Assembly: GCA_023392135.1 (NCBI GenBank)
Contig: JAEVZQ010000480.1
Location: 1 to 10,009, forward strand
Reading direction: 5' to 3'
Length of the DNA stretch: 10,009 nt
Origin: Pseudomonadota bacterium
GTDB lineage: Bacteria; Pseudomonadota; Alphaproteobacteria; Rhizobiales; Hyphomicrobiaceae
In this document: one piece after another, positions 7,032 through 10,009 of the stretch
Layout of the letters: each line of letters starts with the position of its first letter
How positions within the stretch are numbered: the stretch's first letter is position 1
The notes under the pieces: generated by a model
Databases searched by the model: none
What the model was told of the DNA's origin: nothing
Seen by the model: only the letters and a program-made list of their open reading frames with translations
Position numbers and translations under genes: made by a program

Positions 7032-8483
7032 TCAGTTTCCGACCTGCAGCGCCACCAGGCGAATGAGAGAGATGAGCGGCGCAGGATAGACGCCGAGCCA
7101 TACCAGAACGAGTGTCAGCGCCGCCAGCGTCGTGCCGCCGATCCAGGGGATGGGCTCGATTTCGATCGCTTCCTCCGCGGGCGCGGGCGTCGCCATGACC
7201 ACTATGATCCGCAGGTAATAGAAAAGCCCGATGACGCTGCCGAGCACGAGAGCGAAGATTGCGGGCCATGCCGCAGCATCGACCCCGCCGGCGATGGCGT
7301 AGAACTTGGCGAAGAAGCCGACCGTCAGGGGTATTCCGGCGAGCGCCAGCAGCATGACCGTGAAGGCGCCGCCGAGCCATGGCCGCTGCCACAGCAGGCC
7401 GCGGTAATCGTCGAGCACTTCGATTTCGGCCTCTCCGCCCGGTGTCGACAGAACGGACACGATGCCGAATGCGCCGAGCGTCATGACGAAATAGGCGACG
7501 AGGTAATAGCTTACCGCCTCTTTTGCGAGGTCTCCGCCCGCGAGGAAAGCGACCAGCAGATAGCCGAGATGGGCAATGGAGGAGTAGGCGAGGATGCGCT
7601 TGACGTTGTTCTGGAGGAGCGCCAGCAGATTGCCGATCAGCATCGAGGCAATGGCAAGGACATTGATCATGATGATCACCGAGCCGAAGCCATAGGCGTC
7701 GGTGTTGAGGAAGTAGCGCAGGAGCAGCGCAAAGACGGCACCTTTGGAAACGGTGGCGAGAAAGGCGGTGACGGGTGCGGGCGCCCCCTCGTACACATCC
7801 GGCGCCCACATGTGGAACGGCACGAACGACAGTTTGAAGCCGAAGCCGGTGACGATCATGGCGAGGCCCGTCAGCCAGTAGATATCGGGCGGAACCTCAT
7901 CGATCATGTGCAGGAAGTCGCCGATCCGGCTGAATTCCATCGTGCCCAGGCGGGCGTAGACGAGCGCCATTCCAAAAAGCAGGATTGCGGAGGATGTGCC
8001 GGCCAGTATCAGATATTTCAGGCTGGCCTCGACCGGCATTTCGCGGCTCCGCGGATAAGCGATGAGGCCAAGGAGCGCGATGCTGAGTGTCTCCAGGGAT
8101 ATGAAGAACGACGCGAAATGGCTGCTTGCAACCAGCGATATCGCGCCAAGCGTTGCGAGCAGCACGAGCAGGTAGAACTCTTCCCGCCGCTCGCGCCGTA
8201 TCTCGAGATAGCCGTGCGACAGCAGGAGAACGGAAATCGTGGCTGCAAGGATGAGGCCGATATAGAAAAGCGCGTAGCCATCGATGATGAAGAGGGGCGT
8301 GACTTGGAGCGGCGCCACCTCGCTGGCAGGCCAGAGGGCGACGAATGACAGCGCGGTTCCGGCCAGCGCCAGGCCGAAGGTCAGGTTGTGGCGGCGGTGA
8401 ATCGCGATCGCCAGCATGACGACGACGATCGTCGTTGCGAGGACCAGGTAGGGCAGGATCGCGATGAGGTCCGCTCCGCTCAT
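7032..8483 (-). CDS. nuoN: NADH-quinone oxidoreductase subunit N
   Basis: This 483-residue antiporter-like membrane subunit is one of the three main proton-pumping modules of complex I (with NuoL and NuoM). It has about 14 hydrophobic segments. Residues known to matter in E. coli NuoN are present at nearly the same numbers: Glu in ISLETLSIALLG (E131), Lys in GFGFKLSFVPFHMWAPDVY (K217), and Lys in ATVSKGA (K247). PDVYEGAPAPVTAFL is the NuoN form of the family motif. Its ATG at 8483 lies 3 bases after the nuoM stop, so the genes are co-translated. It is the last gene of its operon here. The gene that follows is the convergent importer permease, 22 bases away. Confidence 0.97.
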   Translation of the reverse strand: MSGADLIAILPYLVLATTIVVVMLAIAIHRRHNLTFGLALAGTALSFVALWPASEVAPLQVTPLFIIDGYALFYIGLILAATISVLLLSHGYLEIRRERREEFYLLVLLATLGAISLVASSHFASFFISLETLSIALLGLIAYPRSREMPVEASLKYLILAGTSSAILLFGMALVYARLGTMEFSRIGDFLHMIDEVPPDIYWLTGLAMIVTGFGFKLSFVPFHMWAPDVYEGAPAPVTAFLATVSKGAVFALLLRYFLNTDAYGFGSVIIMINVLAIASMLIGNLLALLQNNVKRILAYSSIAHLGYLLVAFLAGGDLAKEAVSYYLVAYFVMTLGAFGIVSVLSTPGGEAEIEVLDDYRGLLWQRPWLGGAFTVMLLALAGIPLTVGFFAKFYAIAGGVDAAAWPAIFALVLGSVIGLFYYLRIIVVMATPAPAEEAIEIEPIPWIGGTTLAALTLVLVWLGVYPAPLISLIRLVALQVGN

Positions 8484-8486
8484 GGC

Positions 8487-9986
8487 TCACCGCGCCGCTT
8501 CCGTTGGCCTGGTGGCGAGCTGGTGCAGGTTGTCCAGCCCGGGGCGGAACGTATCGAAGACCGGCTGCGGGTAGAACCCGAGCCAGATCAGGGTGGCGAT
8601 CATCGCCGCCATGATCGTCATGTGTCGCGCCGAAAAGTCGGGTAGCGCAACCGTGCTTCGCGGCTCGCCGTGGAACGCCCGCTGGACGAAAATGAGTGCG
8701 TAGATGACAGCCGCGATCAGTCCGACCGCCCCCGCGATCGCAAAGCCGGCAGACCGGCTGAAGGCGCCGAGGAGGATGAGGAATTCGCCGACGAAGTTGC
8801 CGAGCCCCGGCAAGCCGAGCGAGGCGATGGCAAAGAACATGGCGATGGCGGAAAGGCGCGGCATACTCGCCCACAGCCCGCTCATCTGGCGCATGTCGCG
8901 GGTATGGAGCCGCTCCTGGACCGCGCCGACCAGGATGAACAGGGCGCCGGTGCTGAGGCCATGCGCCAGCATCTGGACGACGGCACCTTGCAGGGCGAGC
9001 TCGTTCCAGGCGTAGATGGCGAGCAGGACGAAGCCGAGGTGACTGACGCTCGTGTAGGCGACGAGGCGCTTCATGTCGTCCTGGGCGAAGGCGAGGACGG
9101 CGCCGTAGAGGATGCCGATCACCCCCAGCGCCATCGCGACCGGCGCAAAGCTGGCGGCGGCGTCCGGAAAGAGGGGAACGGCGAATCGCAGCAGGCCGTA
9201 GGCGCCCGTCTTCAGCATCACGCCGGCCAGGATGACGCTCCCCGCCGTCGGTGCTTCGGTATGCGCGTCGGGAAGCCAGGTATGGAGCGGCACGGCCGGC
9301 AGCTTCACCGCGAAGGCGATGAAGAAGCCGAGCATGATCCACATCTCGGTCGCCGCATCGAGCTCAGTCCGTGACAGGGCGAAGTAGTCGAAGGTGAGTA
9401 TCCCCGTCTGCTGGTAGTTGATGAAATAGAGCGCCAGGATCGCAACGAACATCAACAGGCCGCTGCCTTGCGTGAACAGGAAGAACTTGATCGCGGCGTA
9501 GATCCGCCGCTCGTGCCCCCAGATGGCGATGAGGAAATACATCGGGAACAGCATCAGCTCCCAGAAGAAGAAGAAGAGGAACAGATCGAGGGCCAGAAAG
9601 ACGCCGACCGTACCGGCGAGGGTCCACAGCAGGTTTAAGTGAAAGAAGCCGATGTCTTCGGTGATCTCGCTCCACGATGCTGCCACCGACATGATGCCGA
9701 GGCCGATGGTGAGCAGGATCAGCAGCAGGCTCAGACCGTCGAGGCCGAGGTGGAAATGGATGCCAAGCGTCGGAATCCAGGGAAGATCGAGCTCGGCGAT
9801 CCAGGTCCCTTGCGGAGCAAGGGAGATTGCTTCGTAGTTTTCAGACCAGAGCACCAGAACCAGGGCGAGATCAACCGCCAGGACGACAAGCGACACCCAG
9901 CGCGGCCAATCGCGGCCGCCCAGCTCGGCAAGCCAGGCGACGGTGCCGCCGATCAGAAGCACGAGAAAGATCCACAGCAGCATCAT
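8487..9986 (-). CDS. nuoM: NADH-quinone oxidoreductase subunit M
   Basis: This 499-residue antiporter-like subunit of the complex I membrane arm is full length (about 500 is usual). Key residues are in place: E143 in FFFFWELMLFPMYF, K228 in AFAVKLPAVPLHTWLPDAH and K259 in VMLKTGAYGL. The text is strikingly close to the enterobacterial form as I remember it: the start (MLLWIFLVLLIGG), the GFFHLNLLW stretch, FAQDDMKRLVAYTSVSH, RLHTRDMRQMSGLW, and the LGFYPQPVFDT end. Two ATG codons compete, 9986 and 9983. The first overlaps the upstream stop as ATGA, and the second gives an N terminus more like E. coli NuoM. Together with nuoN it forms the distal end of a nuo operon that continues beyond the right edge. 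Confidence 0.96.
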   Translation of the reverse strand: MMLLWIFLVLLIGGTVAWLAELGGRDWPRWVSLVVLAVDLALVLVLWSENYEAISLAPQGTWIAELDLPWIPTLGIHFHLGLDGLSLLLILLTIGLGIMSVAASWSEITEDIGFFHLNLLWTLAGTVGVFLALDLFLFFFFWELMLFPMYFLIAIWGHERRIYAAIKFFLFTQGSGLLMFVAILALYFINYQQTGILTFDYFALSRTELDAATEMWIMLGFFIAFAVKLPAVPLHTWLPDAHTEAPTAGSVILAGVMLKTGAYGLLRFAVPLFPDAAASFAPVAMALGVIGILYGAVLAFAQDDMKRLVAYTSVSHLGFVLLAIYAWNELALQGAVVQMLAHGLSTGALFILVGAVQERLHTRDMRQMSGLWASMPRLSAIAMFFAIASLGLPGLGNFVGEFLILLGAFSRSAGFAIAGAVGLIAAVIYALIFVQRAFHGEPRSTVALPDFSARHMTIMAAMIATLIWLGFYPQPVFDTFRPGLDNLHQLATRPTEAAR

Positions 9987-10009
9987 GCGAACACCGCGAG
10001 GATGATGAC
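9983..10009 (-). CDS. nuoL: C-terminal end of an upstream gene, probably nuoL (partial)
   Basis: Reading the minus strand from the window edge gives eight codons (VIILAVFA) and then a TGA at 9985-9983 that overlaps the nuoM ATG by the usual ATGA arrangement. The hydrophobic tail and the standard nuoL-nuoM-nuoN order make nuoL the likely identity. Eight residues cannot prove it. Confidence 0.45.
   Translation of the reverse strand, partial: VIILAVFA

Noticed and set aside
6921..8348. 475-residue open frame on the plus strand opposite nuoN
   Set aside because: The text is rich in Asp, Glu, Gln, Arg and His, the usual antisense image of a membrane protein gene. nuoN is unmistakable on the other strand.
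7897..9342. 481-residue open frame on the minus strand spanning nuoN and nuoM in another frame
   Set aside because: Arg/Pro/His-rich out-of-frame shadow crossing the junction of two real genes, with no domain.
9561..9580. GAA triplet run that could be a slippage-prone repeat
   Set aside because: It simply encodes the conserved Phe run before the key Glu of NuoM, which is also Phe-rich in E. coli.

Overview
The window looks like chromosomal or large-replicon DNA from a GC-rich alphaproteobacterium, most likely of the Hyphomicrobiales (rhizobia and relatives). The evidence is overall base composition, alphaproteobacterial-style promoter elements, a DUF1674/SDHAF4 gene next to htpX and rsmB, and the character of the proteins. 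No genus is claimed. There is no sign of a CRISPR array, insertion sequence, phage gene or integrase.

Left part (1 to about 2910): household genes. On the minus strand htpX (membrane zinc protease) is followed 5 bases later by rsmB (16S rRNA m5C methyltransferase), probably as one transcript. A candidate heat-shock (RpoH) promoter lies upstream of htpX. Two small hairpins without a U tract follow rsmB. Divergent from htpX on the plus strand is a 64-residue SDHAF4-type succinate dehydrogenase assembly factor. Next come a tRNA-Ser(CGA) gene with encoded CCA, its own candidate promoter, and a strong hairpin 7 bases beyond its 3' end.

Middle part (3168-7009): a four-gene plus-strand operon for a betaine-type quaternary-amine ABC importer. 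The order is binding protein, long permease, ATPase, short permease, the same as E. coli yehZYXW (osmF system). The last three genes are joined by 4-base ATGA overlaps. The ATPase ends in one CBS-like segment instead of the tandem pair known from osmosensing ProV/OpuAA proteins.

Right part (7032-10009): the distal end of a complex I operon on the minus strand, convergent with the importer. It holds complete nuoN and nuoM and the last eight codons of what is probably nuoL. The key proton-channel Glu and Lys residues are present. NuoM resembles the enterobacterial form, and nuoN is followed by the importer operon, not by the genes that usually follow nuoN in rhizobia. This suggests an additional (nuo2-like) complex I.

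The window is largely conventional. The most useful second-look items are the RpoH-like promoter at htpX, the apparent core-to-accessory change at the tRNA-Ser gene, the enterobacterial-like NuoM, and the 22-base convergent junction. I see no new biological system here.
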